Under the pieces are notes generated by a model. It was not told the origin of the DNA. It did not search any database and worked only from the letters and a program-made list of their open reading frames with translations. Position numbers and translations under genes: made by a program. DNA of 64,000 bases from Meghimatium bilineatum (Eukaryota > Mollusca > Gastropoda > Stylommatophora > Philomycidae): assembly GCA_034231615.1 (NCBI GenBank), contig CM067317.1, positions 19,241,379 through 19,305,378 of the forward strand. The letters run 5' to 3'. Shown piece after piece: positions 46,088-56,165 of this stretch; the first letter of the stretch is position 1, and each line of letters starts with the position of its first letter.

Positions 46088-46508
46088 TCTAATGGTTCTC
46101 AACTTGGGCCAAATGACTCTTATGTGACTCCTGAAATTTACGGAGGAGGCATAGAGAACACTTTTGAAATTCCAAGACATACACCCATAGGATGGAAAAT
46201 AGTTAATCGATAAATAGCAAGAAATATGTGAATGAGCATCAAAACGCCGTAGCGATTTTTAAAGAAAGATAACGACCTTTTATGGCACCATGGAACCCGT
46301 GTAAGAAAATTGTCCTAATTGGTGAGCTTTTATGGCACCATGGAACCTGTGTAAGAAAATTGTCCTAATTGGTGACCTTTTATGGCACCATGGAACCCGT
46401 GTAAGAAAATTGTCCTAATTGGTGACCTTTTATGGCACCATGGAACCCGTGTAAGAAAAGTGTCCTAATTGGTGACCACGGACGAAAATGGTTGAGAACC
46501 ACTGTTCT
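46088..46508. mobile_element. hAT-like MITE with internal 50-bp tandem repeat
   Basis: Ends are AATGGTTCTCAACTTGGG (46091) and AAATGGTTGAGAACCACTG (46490-46508), inverted repeats of the hAT type (CAGTGGTTCTCAAC). Inside, four copies of a 50-bp unit (GACCTTTTATGGCACCATGG, AACCCGTGTAAGAAAATTGT, CCTAATTGGT) lie at 46274-46475. No transposase. Confidence 0.7.
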
Positions 46509-46799
46509 AGTGTTGCAAAATCGAGGGTGTGCTGGGCCAGTTTCCATATTAAAGGAGACTCACTTCCGATATCGACTTTCCAGATACTCTCTTGATGTCT
46601 TCACAAATTCCACGAACTACCTCTTACGTTTTGAGTTCAAAGAACATGAGTTAAAAGATATGTCATTTGTGGTCAGGAATAAGGAAACGCTTTTGTAAAG
46701 TTTCTGGTCTTTCTCCCTCTTAGTTTAACCTTTTTTTAAAAAAGGTTTCAGGTTCCCGGAGAAATGTTGTTGCGCTTGTAACTAACATAGCAGAGTACG

Positions 46800-47160
46800 T
46801 GACCCACAAAAGATACCGGGTTTGATTAGACCTGTGGCCTGTGGTTATCATCGTTTCATTTTGACGAGAAATGTTTCTCTCAACTGTATATATGCATCCA
46901 TTGGCTATAAATTACGGTAACAATTTTTTGCCAACTGTCAAGGGTTCACTAACATCCTTTATAAGTATGTTAACAAAAAAATTATAACCCCCCCCCCCCC
47001 CATACACACACACATACACACTCACACACAATAACACTTTAAAAAAGACGGAAACACTACATGCTTTGTTTCACATAACTAGAAAAATATTTTCACGTCA
47101 AACAATCTTATTGGTATATAAAAAAATTTTTTATTGACATCAACGTTTGTCAAACCTACC
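46800..47160. other. Poly-C and CA-rich low-complexity stretch, no gene
   Basis: A C14-15 run near 46988-47001 is followed by (CA)n words to about 47031. No motif on either strand. Confidence 0.6.
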
Positions 47161-47164
47161 CCAA

Positions 47165-47240
47165 AGTTGAACACTGTTAAACTATTTCAGAACACCCCCC
47201 CCCCCCTTAATTATTGACGTAATTTGTGAACTTCCGCTTT
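47165..47240 (-). mobile_element. MITE-like end, second copy of the 11.2 kb family
   Basis: The reverse strand reads GGAAGTTCACAAATTACGTC, AATAATTAAG, a G run, and GTTCTGAA, parallel to 11210-11275. Confidence 0.5.
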
Positions 47241-47754
47241 TAGAAGTAAAACTATTATGTACAATTTTTCCTATTATAACACACACAGAGCCGCAGATAT
47301 GAATACCTTAGGGATGGGGTTTTATCTATACATGAAAAAGTCATTTGACCGATTTCGTGTGTTGTAAATTTCACTACACGACGAGAAATTTAAAGCCATT
47401 GTTGTGGAAAATCGATGAGGAAGGCTTTGAGGGGTTTTTACCGACCATTTGCTTAAGTTCCTTCCTAGTGCTAAAAGTCGTGCTCAGATTTGCTGTGGAA
47501 GGTCTTTGAAACATCCCAAATTCTACCCCCTTATCTACGGACCTGATCACACGTATGAAAATAGTTCTGTATACATGGTATAGGTTGAGCTCCCCCAAAT
47601 CTACCCCTTATCTAGAGGCTTGGTCATAGCTACCACAACACACAGCCATCCGTGACAGACCAATATCTTTCTTGATAGAACCTCTCGGCCCACAGCCATT
47701 ATACTATCGCAGATCAGTGCAAGACAACCGCTGGTCTGAACGGCACATGATGTC

Positions 47755-48054
47755 ATGTCTAAAGATGAAAATAGGGATACACGTCAGTGGAGTAGTAAAG
47801 CACATCTATTCAGTACATACGAAGGTAGTACAGAGCTAGAGGGTAACCCATGTGCTATAGGTGAGAACATCAAAATCATAATGAAAGCAACGGTCATACT
47901 AAAGAACAAGCTATCAGCTGTCTTCCAGCAGCATGTTGTGTTGAAAGATAAGGCAGGATACCATTGCGAAGAGAATGTGAATAGAAGCTCAAATATGAAC
48001 GTTGTATCACTTTCGATACAAAATGAGGCTATGGGGGCACAGCTTGATTCTTGA
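47755..48054 (+). other. Unrecognised open frame next to an I-like insertion
   Basis: The 99-codon forward frame (KDENRDTRQWSSKAHLFSTY, LKNKLSAVFQQHVVLKDKAG) has a fairly normal amino-acid mix but no known family. Its stop comes from the (CTTGAT) tail of the neighbouring retrotransposon. The opposite strand is also open for 95 codons, which weakens the case for a gene. Confidence 0.2.
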
Positions 48055-48845
48055 TCAGGAACAAGCGTCACAGCACTAGGGGTTTTCCCATATATGTTCT
48101 GCTTGCCGTTCCATCAGCCATCTAAAAGTGTATATGCTTAGTGCTCCAGTCAGTCGCTGATTACCCGTTCTTCTGATCTTTCCGGAGAGGGAGCACTTTC
48201 TCCAATTAAGTCACTCCCAGTTCTATCATTCTCTGAATATGTACATTTTCTCGTTCGACATCATTCTCGTATTCTCGCAGGGTATCTATGACTGGTCCAT
48301 TCAATTCAAACCTGTCTCTTATCTCGGTGCCGTTCACCAAAGCCTTACCAGCAAACACATCGGTTCTTTCGTTTCCCATGCCAACGCATGACCTGGACAG
48401 TAGATCCATGTAATTATATGAGCGTTGTTGAGAAGATTGACCAATTCAGTTCAGATCATACACTTTTCTATCTTGCGATTCATACTTTGAGAATCCGATA
48501 GAATCAATCCATGAGCTGTTTGTAGTTGCGTCTCCAGCCAAGTGAGAGCTGCTGTCACCACTTCTATTTCCATTCTCATGCACGATCCTGTAATGGGGTA
48601 CGAAGCTGACGTCTCAGCTAATTTCTTGCCAGTTTGGTAGGCCACGAAACACCAATCACATCTGTTTATTTCTTGTGTTACTGAGCTGTCTGTATAAATT
48701 ATTGTATCGTGTGGCTTCGAGTGCTGCAGTATGAGTTCTTGTATCATTCCCTCTTTTCTGTTTTTGTTCACCATTAAGGTATGACAACAGGTGGCGCAGG
48801 TAATGGTATACCTCAACGTGGCGAACACCGCTGATCACCTCTTAC
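48045..48845 (-). mobile_element. I/Nimb-like LINE 3' fragment with RNase H
   Basis: The reverse strand reads HSKPHDTIIYTDSSVTQEIN (first Asp), RCDWCFVAYQTGKKLAET, SCMRMEIEVVTAALTWLETQ and GLILSDSQSMNRKIEKCM (open 48828-48451), then ITWIYCPGHALAWETKE and VHIQRMIELGV. The 3' end carries the ATCAAG tail shared with the 1911-2901 copy. Confidence 0.87.
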
Positions 48846-48862
48846 AGCAACGCCTAGTTTAG

Positions 48863-49600
48863 AAAATGGGAAAACAAATCAAACGCAGAAAGTCGAGAAT
48901 GGCAAAAACAGATGACATGTTGATCAGAATGTGTGCAATGGGGGAAGTATGTGAAGCCAGTGAATGGGTGGAGGTGGACAAGGAGAAAAAGCCTCTGATG
49001 AATGTAGTAATACAACTGGGAATGTGTGTAAGAATGGACTGGTATCAAGACAGAGCTGATGGTACAAGAATTTGTCCACTTGCACAAAAAACCGCACGAT
49101 ACAATCATAAACACAGATGGACAGAATCAACAGAGAAATGAATAAGTACAGATGGGGTTTTGTTGCCTACAAGCAAGGCAGGAACGTACATGAGAAATCG
49201 CCTGTCTACTCAGCTACAGCATCCAGCACGAAAATGGAAATAGAAGCGGTGACGGTGGTACTCGGTAGGTGACTGAAATTGCAACTTAAGCAGTGATACT
49301 CTCAAGCTCATTAAAACATGCATACACTGCCCTTATCATGCAAGGATCAGAGACAATGAAACAGATTCGTCAACAGGCAATGCTGGGGTTGATAGTGCAG
49401 TTTTGAAAGAAGATATGACCGACCTAATAAGAACAGCCATCTATTTACTACAGGGTGAAAAAGACTAAACTGGAGATTACAATTGTACATACAAAGAATG
49501 ACAGAAATAGAGATGACCAGGGATGAGGGGAGTAGGTGTGTCCTCTCAGAAAAGTTCCGAAGATCACATAGTCAACATCTCACTGTAACTTTTCACGTTG
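48863..49600 (+). mobile_element. I/Nimb-like LINE 3' fragment, head-to-head with the previous copy
   Basis: The forward strand reads RMAKTDDMLIRMCAMGEVCE, then TIINTDG near 49110, YRWGFVAYKQGRNVHEKSP, SSTKMEIEAVTVVLG and LYIQRMTEIEMTRDEGSRC. It is decayed by stops. The first part matches the region before RNase H in the 1911-2901 copy (SSMAEAEDRLGRVFELEEIG). Confidence 0.8.
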
Positions 49601-49734
49601 TCTGTAAACGAAATCTGTGCTACGGGTGACACAACCCTAGTCCAATTGTTTAGGCAATTACCTATACTTAAACACAGCTCTCAGTCAAGATCATTACCAG
49701 TACCTGAGGACACACGATGCAATGTAATGAGATC

Positions 49735-50018
49735 ATCATCAGGTGCCATGTCGGCTGGAGTAGGCGAGCATGTCTCTATATATCTCTCTGTCTCCAGTAC
49801 TATGTATCAGAATCGTTATTGTTTCTCTGCAGTGCGAGGCGGTTAAACTGTTTAATATTTTCATACGTTTTCGCCCTCTGTCTATGTTGCCTCCAATCCT
49901 GCCTGTTGTGACTATGTTCTCCAAATCTCCTTGTTTCGTAACGTGGCCAAAAAATTAAGTTATTTTATTATTATATTATTGACTAAGCTTTGTTTCGCAT
50001 TTGACTCTTTCAACACCT
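49735..50018 (-). pseudogene. Host RTE-type LINE, C-terminal piece
   Basis: The reverse strand reads VLKESNAKQSLVNNIIIK and LNFLA, then ENIVTTGRIGGNIDRGRKRM and KILNSLTASH, the C-terminal ...KRQLKFLGH..R...L...G...G.R.RGR...K.LDSL tail. It is the last segment of the element whose other parts are 50651-51069, 51340-51781 and 54177-55250. Confidence 0.8.
49976..50018. repeat. 43-bp target duplication (left copy; right copy 50651-50693)
   Basis: The left and right copies agree at 38 of 43 positions, with CGCATTTGACTCTTTCAACA identical. They flank the 632-bp jockey-like insert and both encode the RTE segment EVLKESNAK on the reverse strand. Confidence 0.8.
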
Positions 50019-50650
50019 TCTTCTTCTTCTTCTTTCGTTAACTTGAAACATGTCTATATCTGCCATTGTCCCCTTAATAAAATTCACTATCTTTTGTAGC
50101 TCATACAGTGGACCATAGAGCTTTGATTCCAGTGTTGTTTCCTCTGGCCAATATGTCTGCCTCAGCGTTTCATACTCAGAACACTCTTGAAGTATATGCT
50201 TGGTACTCTGTCCTGCCTGCCCACATGTACACATGGCCGTGTTGCCAATCTTGAATATTGTGTACATTTGACTGCGGTGTCGGTGGTGTCCTGTTCCCAG
50301 GCGTAGAATTACAACTTGTTCTGAGCTATTCATAATGTGATAGTCATCTTGTGTTGGTGTTTGTGGCTTTTTTTATTGGCTTGAACATCTGTTTTTCTGA
50401 TGGTAAGTGATTAGTACATCTGGCTAGTCTTCGGCAGCACCTTTTTAGCCAGTTGGTCTGCTTTTTCATTTCTTGGTATTCCACAGTGAGAGGGTATCCA
50501 CTGCATGGTTACCATATACTAGTAAGACAGTTCATTAAGTAGTTTTTGAAAATCTGTTAGTTTTCCAGACTTGAAGCACTGACCTTGCATCTGTCAGGAA
50601 TACCACGGATTGTGGGCCAGGGTATGAAGATTGTCCTTTTTTTAAACATG
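50019..50650 (-). mobile_element. Jockey-like LINE 3' fragment inserted in the RTE element
   Basis: The reverse strand reads VVFLTDARSVLQ (RNase H Asp, near 50610), SGKLTDFQKLLNELSY, YMVTMQWIPSHCGIPRNEKA, then open 50333-50010: SEQVVILRLGTGHHRHRSQM, MCTCGQAGQSTKHILQECSE and YWPEETTLESKLYGPLYELQ. It ends in (AAG)n at 50020-50034. The CxC..HILQ.C segment is the usual zinc-binding tail. Confidence 0.9.
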
Positions 50651-51069
50651 TTACTGACTACGCTCCATTTCGCATTTGACTCTTTCAACACCTCCAAATT
50701 AGTTTTTCTGGCAGTCCATTCTATTCTTAGAATTCTTTTGTGGAACCACATCTCTACTGCTTCTTTTTCCCCAATTTGATGTTTGTTTATTGTCCAAGAA
50801 TCGCATCCATATGTTTGTATAGGAGTTATATAGCACTGCAGAACTCTCTTCTTCACCTCTAATGACAAGGTCATATTACACAATATATTTTTTAATTTTG
50901 TTAATATTGTTTTTGCCAGCCTCATTCCGCTTCTGATTTCTGTTGAACTTCTATTGAATCTATTGAATTGAACTTCTATTCAACTCAATATTCTATTGAA
51001 TATTGAAACTTTCTGTTGAATCTATTGTAATCGTTGTACCTAAATACTTAAATTGGTGGACCTGTTTTA
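50651..51069 (-). pseudogene. Host RTE-type LINE, post-RT piece
   Basis: The reverse strand reads VKQVHQFKYLGTTITIDSTE, then GMRLAKTILTKLKNILCNMT, LSLEVKKRVLQCYITPIQTY, GCDSWTINKHQ, AVEMWFHKRILRIEWTARKT and EVLKESNAKWSVVSNM (open 50925-50690). Joins the 51340-51781 part on removal of the 270-bp insert. Confidence 0.88.
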
Positions 51070-51339
51070 CTTCTTCTTCTTCTTCTTCGGAGATCATCAC
51101 TCAGTCAGGTTAGGACTCCAGATTCTATTATATAGGTTGCTGTCTGTTTTAAAGTTTCCACCCTGCCATACAGTACGCTTCTACGCTGATTGGGGTGGGC
51201 CATATCTTGTTTCTCAGGTCTGCATGCTGGGGACATTCTTGTAAGATATGTTCTGCTGTCATAATCGCAAGGCTGCAATGGCAAAGCCCAGTTATTCCTA
51301 TTTTGAATTTGATGTACAGGTGATGTCTCATTTTATTGT
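51070..51339 (-). mobile_element. 270-bp jockey-like LINE 3' end inserted in the RTE element
   Basis: The reverse strand reads MRHHLYIKFKIGITGLCHCS, LAIMTAEHILQECPQHADLR and NKIWPTPISVEAYCMAGWKL, the C-terminal zinc-binding tail, and ends in (GAA)n at 51070-51092. GACCTGTTTTA (51059-51069) and GACCGGTTCTA (51340-51350) are a probable 11-bp TSD with two later changes. Confidence 0.85.
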
Positions 51340-51781
51340 GACCGGTTCTAATACTCTATCACTCACTTTGATTCTGCACTGTGATGTTATGTTTCTTTGA
51401 AATAACCATTATTTCGGTTTTCTTGATGTTTAGGAAGAAGTCTTCCTCTTTACTTTTTATCTTTACTACATTAATTAATCCTTGAAGATCTTCCTCATTT
51501 TTAGCAATTAGAAAAGCGTCATCCGTATATCTTAAGTTATTTATGTTGTGTCACTCAACTGATATTCCTGAGATATCACATCAACTATTGCATGCATTAT
51601 GTTTTCACTGTATAAAGAGAACAGGTGTGGTGAAAGTACACATCCTTTTTTATTTGTAATAAGGGACCAAATTGATTTTCTACTCTTATTGCTGTTGTTT
51701 GCTGCCAGTACATGTTCCTGATGATTCTTAAATAGCTAATGTCGATGTTCAAATTCTCTAGCATGTGTATAACTTCACTAT
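51340..51781 (-). pseudogene. Host RTE-type LINE, RT palm piece
   Basis: The reverse strand reads SEVIHMLENLNIDISYLRII, RNMYWQQTTAIRVENQFGPL and LQIKKDVYFHHTCSLYT, then LRYTDDAFLIAKNEEDLQGL (catalytic YTDD near 51525), FFLNIKKTEIMVISKKHNIT. Continues upstream at 54177 after removal of the I-like insert. Confidence 0.9.
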
Positions 51782-54176
51782 ACTTAGTTAGTTGTTGGAT
51801 AATCGTCACTGTACTCAGGACAAGTCCATAGGTGCTAAGGTCTCTCCTTAAGTGTATCCCCCATTACACATTGATTAACTGTTCCAGTACGCCGTTGATT
51901 GACCATCATTCTTTCCCGCCCACGACACCGCTCCTTTCTAGCGACATTACATTTCAAACCAAGAAACCTTATTCTAGTCATGGAACAAGAGTCATCGTCA
52001 CTTATATAGTCATTCGTTCGTGCGTTTTCCCTTAGGGTGTGAAAATGTCTGCACAATCCATCGCTACACCAACAGCTGCAGTAGCAGCGTGTGCGGCCAA
52101 CTTATCAACTCCCTCATTATCCGGGACTCCCGCATGTTCCGGAACAAAATTAAAAGTCACTTTACGCACACATGAATTATTCACTGCATCCAGCCACCGT
52201 TCCCGAATGTATCGCGCCTGAATTTTCACAATCATGCTCATGGAGTCACTGAGTATACAGGCATGCTCGTATACAGTTTGCGAGTACACCCATTTCAAAT
52301 CTTTGGTTACTTTCAAAATCGACATTGTCATGATGCTTGTTGTCTGAACTAATGCGTCACTTTCCTCTCTGATGGTCTCCCCCCACATTTGAGCCGTGAA
52401 GGCCAAGGAACTCCTGATGTCTTTCTCAACCGACCCATTTGTATGTATAATCATATCACCTTCCTTTAAATTGTCACCGATCAGAGTCAGCACCTCCGAC
52501 TCCACCACTGTCGGACATGATTCCCTGCATTGTTATTATTACTTTCAGGCTATCGGACAATTTTTGGCGCTTGACTCCATTCCGCACCATATAGTACATC
52601 ATCCAATCCGCACACACATTGTATAATATCCTCTGCGCGCCCCATTCACGACTTTCCTCTCTTAAGTCGATTGTCTTTTACTTTGAGAATTTCAGGGTGT
52701 AGAGGATGTTCTTTAACAGCGGTGATTTGCAGGTAATCCCGAACCCTGCAGATTTGTATTATTTGCTCTGCAGTTGGGCAATCAAGTAAGTATTGCATAG
52801 CTCGTGTCGACTTATCTCTCGTACACCCAAAATGATTCGCAGTGACTCAATTTGGATTCATCCAATTTTTCTGTTTGAGTCTGACTCGGTGTGAGAATCG
52901 CCAGTGCGTATTCTACCACCGCCACCACCAATTCCTAATACAACAGAAATAGCAGTCTCTGTTCACATTGAGCAGCAGCCATAATTTTCACCACCCCAAG
53001 ACCTTTATATGCCTTTACAATTTGAAATTCAGACTGCGGTCCAACACAACCGCTAAGTACTTCATTGTGCTGCTTCTCTCGAGGGCACCCCCTCTCAAAG
53101 TAGTCGATGGCGTGGGCGTGTTTACTATGTGATTATATAGAGAAAGCCATGTTATCGATGCTTTTGATGGATTAGTCAAAGTTCCACAATTACTGCACCA
53201 CTCAACTATACTATCAAGCTCCCTCTTCAAATTCCTAGCACTCGTTTCTCTATCTCTGCTCTGCCTATATACTAAGATGTTATCAGCATATGATATAACT
53301 TTCCCCGATCCTGCAATCTAACAGCTTGTAATTTGAACTGTATTTATATTAAATAATACTAGGGGTAGTGGTGACCCTTGTGGTAGTCCCAGGTTTATGA
53401 CTGTTGGTGCCGAAGACTAACTCCCACACTTAAGAATAGCCTGTTTCTGCAAGAGTGCCGAGACTATTCACCTTACTATAAAAGGACTTACTTAGAGTTG
53501 CAGCATTATGGTCATCAAGAAATCTAAGGGCACTTTTTTTTATAAACATCTTCCAGGTCTATTACAGCCGCGCACGTCTCCATTCGTGCGTCAAAAACTC
53601 TAAACACTTCTTACGTGAATAAGTTGTGCCAAATCTGCTTACCTGGACGATACCCTCCCAACCCTGAGGATAATCAGTTATTCCTCTCTAGATGTCGGGA
53701 CAATGTCCACGCAGCAATCTTTTCTAACAGCTTTCTAATCGTATTCTGCATGGTTATGAGCCTGAAACCCTGTATCTTTGCATGACTTTTGCCAGGCTTG
53801 GGTAGTGTGATTAAATAACTATGCAACCTTCTGCTGTACCAGTCGCTAGGCTCTTGTTGAATAACAATGCCAGCTCCTTAAGGTCCTCGTCTGACCTGCA
53901 TCTGAAATCGTCGTACCTACACAGAAATGTAATACGTCGTCGTGGCGCTGAGTTTCTTGATATTTTCAGTGTAGCTTTAATATCTTTAAGAGTATTATAT
54001 TATTTATTTCATAACTTGCTTATTCCACGTGTCTGTGACTGTTTTCATGATTTCATTGTAATTCCCTAAGTTCCTGTGACCAATGTGTGCCGTATAATGA
54101 GCCAGCAGTGCTGCGTCCCTATTCTCATCTGTCTTCTGCCATACTAAGTCTGTGCTTTAAAATTGGAGATTGATAG
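51782..54176 (-). mobile_element. I/Nimb-like LINE, longest copy (RT + RNase H), inserted in the RTE element
   Basis: The reverse strand, from the high end, reads SLITLPKPGKSHAKIQGFRL and NTIRKLLEKIAAWTL, LGGYRPGKQIWHNLF, DARMETCAAVIDLED (RT motif A), LGLPQGSPLPLVLFNI, SYADNILVYRQ (usual YADD, here YADN), KRELDSIVEWCSNCGTL, then RNase H MIIHTNGSVEKDIRSSLAFT, ACILSDSMSMIVKIQARYIR, FVPEHAGVPDNEGVDKLAAH. 3' end (CTAA)n-like at 51782-51795. TSD ATA(A/G)CTTCACTAT at 51769-51781 and 54173-54185. Many stops; the YADN and HTNGS changes suggest it is dead. Confidence 0.93.
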
Positions 54177-55250
54177 CTTCACTATGGTTAACTTTATCAA
54201 ATGCCTTTGTGTAGTCTATAAAGTTGAGGTATAGGTCTGTTTTTACCTCTATAGACCTCTATTATTCTTCTCAAAATATAAATAACATTGTTGGTACCTT
54301 TGCCTTTTACGAAGCCACATTGTTCTAAACTTATTTCTGTTTTTATTTTGTTTCTCACTCTCTTCATGATGATTCTGAGAAGTATTTTTGTTATTTGGCT
54401 CACGAGACTGAATGTACGGTGTTCTTCACATTTAGTGGTCCCTGGTTTCTTTGTGTAAGCTATAAAAATATGGATCTCATCATCGGGTATGTGTCCGCTA
54501 TTATATACGTCACCAGCAATGTGGCCATTATTTCTATTCCAAAGTCATCTAAGGCTTCTAATTCCTCTAATGTGATATTGTCTAGTTCTGCGGCTTTGTC
54601 ATATGTCATGTGTATTAGGTCTTCCCTTACTTCTGCTGCGAGTATTGATGGACCCTCACCGTTAACTTTTATGTTTATTATCGGGACTGTTGTCATCATA
54701 TAGGTCTTTCATATATTCCGAGCATCTCTGTATTATATGATCTTTGCCCATTAGTACGTCCCCTGTCTTAGATTTTAGACAGCCTGTAACTGTTTGCGTT
54801 CTTTTCACTATTATCACATCAATTTGCTTATGTAGTAATGTTGTATCTTGATCGTAATGTTATTCGATTTCTATACACTTCTTGTTCAGCCAGCTTTCTT
54901 TTGCTACTTTGCATTTCTCTCTTATCTCTTTGTGTATTTTTTGAAATTCCTCCATCTTGTTTTTATTTTGTATTCTGGTGTTCACCAATTCTAATATATA
55001 TTCTATCATCCATATGTTTTGCTGTATGTTTTACTTTTGGTACTATTTCTTCAGATGCTTGGTCTGTCGAATGTTTTAGCATGTCCCATTCATCTGCAAA
55101 ACTCTGAATCTTTTCAATAGCATTGTATCTATTCTGTACAATAATGTTGTATCATGGAATGAGATACAAAGTTTTATTTCAGTTTCCATTATATCTTTGC
55201 TATTCTATCTTTATGTATTTTATACATTGTATACAATAACATAGGTTCAG
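54177..55250 (-). pseudogene. Host RTE-type LINE, linker and RT N-terminal piece
   Basis: The reverse strand reads KVKHTAKHMDDRIYIRIGEH (linker), LMGKDHIIQRCSEYMKDLYD, INIKVNGEGPSILAAEVRED, DKAAELDNITLEELEALDDF, FIAYTKKPGTTKCEEHRTFS, LVSQITKILLRIIMKRVRNK, ISLEQCGFVKGKGTNNVIYI, FIDYTKAFDKVNHSEAI (motif A Asp, near 54210). Ends at the TSD of the I-like insert. No endonuclease domain is found beyond 55250, so the element was 5'-truncated. Confidence 0.9.
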
Positions 55251-56005
55251 GTTTGGAACGCGTATCCCCCTATTTGATGACTTCCATTGGCTATGTTTTT
55301 CAGTTTATATTTTTCTTTTATTATTTTTAATATAAATTTATTTAGGAATATAGTTAGTTATGTTTTACATAACTAACCCTAAACCCCTAACCTCTGCCCT
55401 AAAAATTAATATTTATATTAATTATTGATATAATATTTAGATTACTTAATCCTAATATAAGCAAGGAGACACGGTTTTCTAAACCAGAACCATAACTTCT
55501 TACATATATGCCCTTTAGAAAAAAAATCAGAGATATTTAGAAATACAAAAAAATAATATCTGAATGAGATAGAGAAAATGTTAAATACATTTGCTCAATG
55601 CACAAGAACGGTAAATGGCCATGTGTAACAAAAATTGTGTTTACAGACGTATCCAGAACTTCTGCAGATCATCTTGTCAAAGACAGATAATAAATTATAT
55701 GAAATTTGACTAAATTGGAATAGTTGAACCCCGTTACGCACATTTTAATTCCGGATAAAACACAAAGGGTAGTGATCAAGAAAGGACAGTCCCACTTTAA
55801 ATGCTGAGAGTTTGTTACCGTCGAAATGTAAAACATTTACAACACAGGATTCTAACCTTTTTTTTTTTTGTCGAGAACACTTTTATAGAAGTAAAGTGAC
55901 AGCAATAAATTTTCTTAAAAACCTCTTAAAATGATAAATGAAAACAATTGGAAATTTATTTTTCAGTGTAATTTTTAACTTACAACATATTTAATGCGGT
56001 AATTC
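55250..56005. other. No recognisable feature
   Basis: AT-rich. ACTAACCCTAAACCCCTAAC near 55374 is a short telomere-like stretch. No coding signal. Confidence 0.45.
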
Positions 56006-56165
56006 TTCTTCGGCGTTCATTCTCAAACTCCCACTGTATCTATCTTGTAACAGGATCACAGTCCTACCAGATTTCCAGCAGGATGTACTCCAGAGATTTG
56101 AAATGGGTTGCGTCACTGTTTTATTTGCGTCAATGGTCCGACAATTCCGTATTCGGCGGAATGCG
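56005..56165 (-). repeat. AAG-tailed dispersed repeat
   Basis: ATTCTTCTTCGGCGTTCATT, CTCAAACTCCCACTGTATCT and GTCCGACAATTCCGTATTCG; same orientation and limits as 38990 and 44126. Confidence 0.8.

Noticed and set aside
50557-50925. 122-codon frame as one protein
   Set aside because: It crosses the junction between the RTE host and the jockey-like insert; the last 25 or so residues belong to the insert in the wrong frame.
55370-55405. Interstitial telomere repeat
   Set aside because: Only about two degenerate CCCTAA units; too short.
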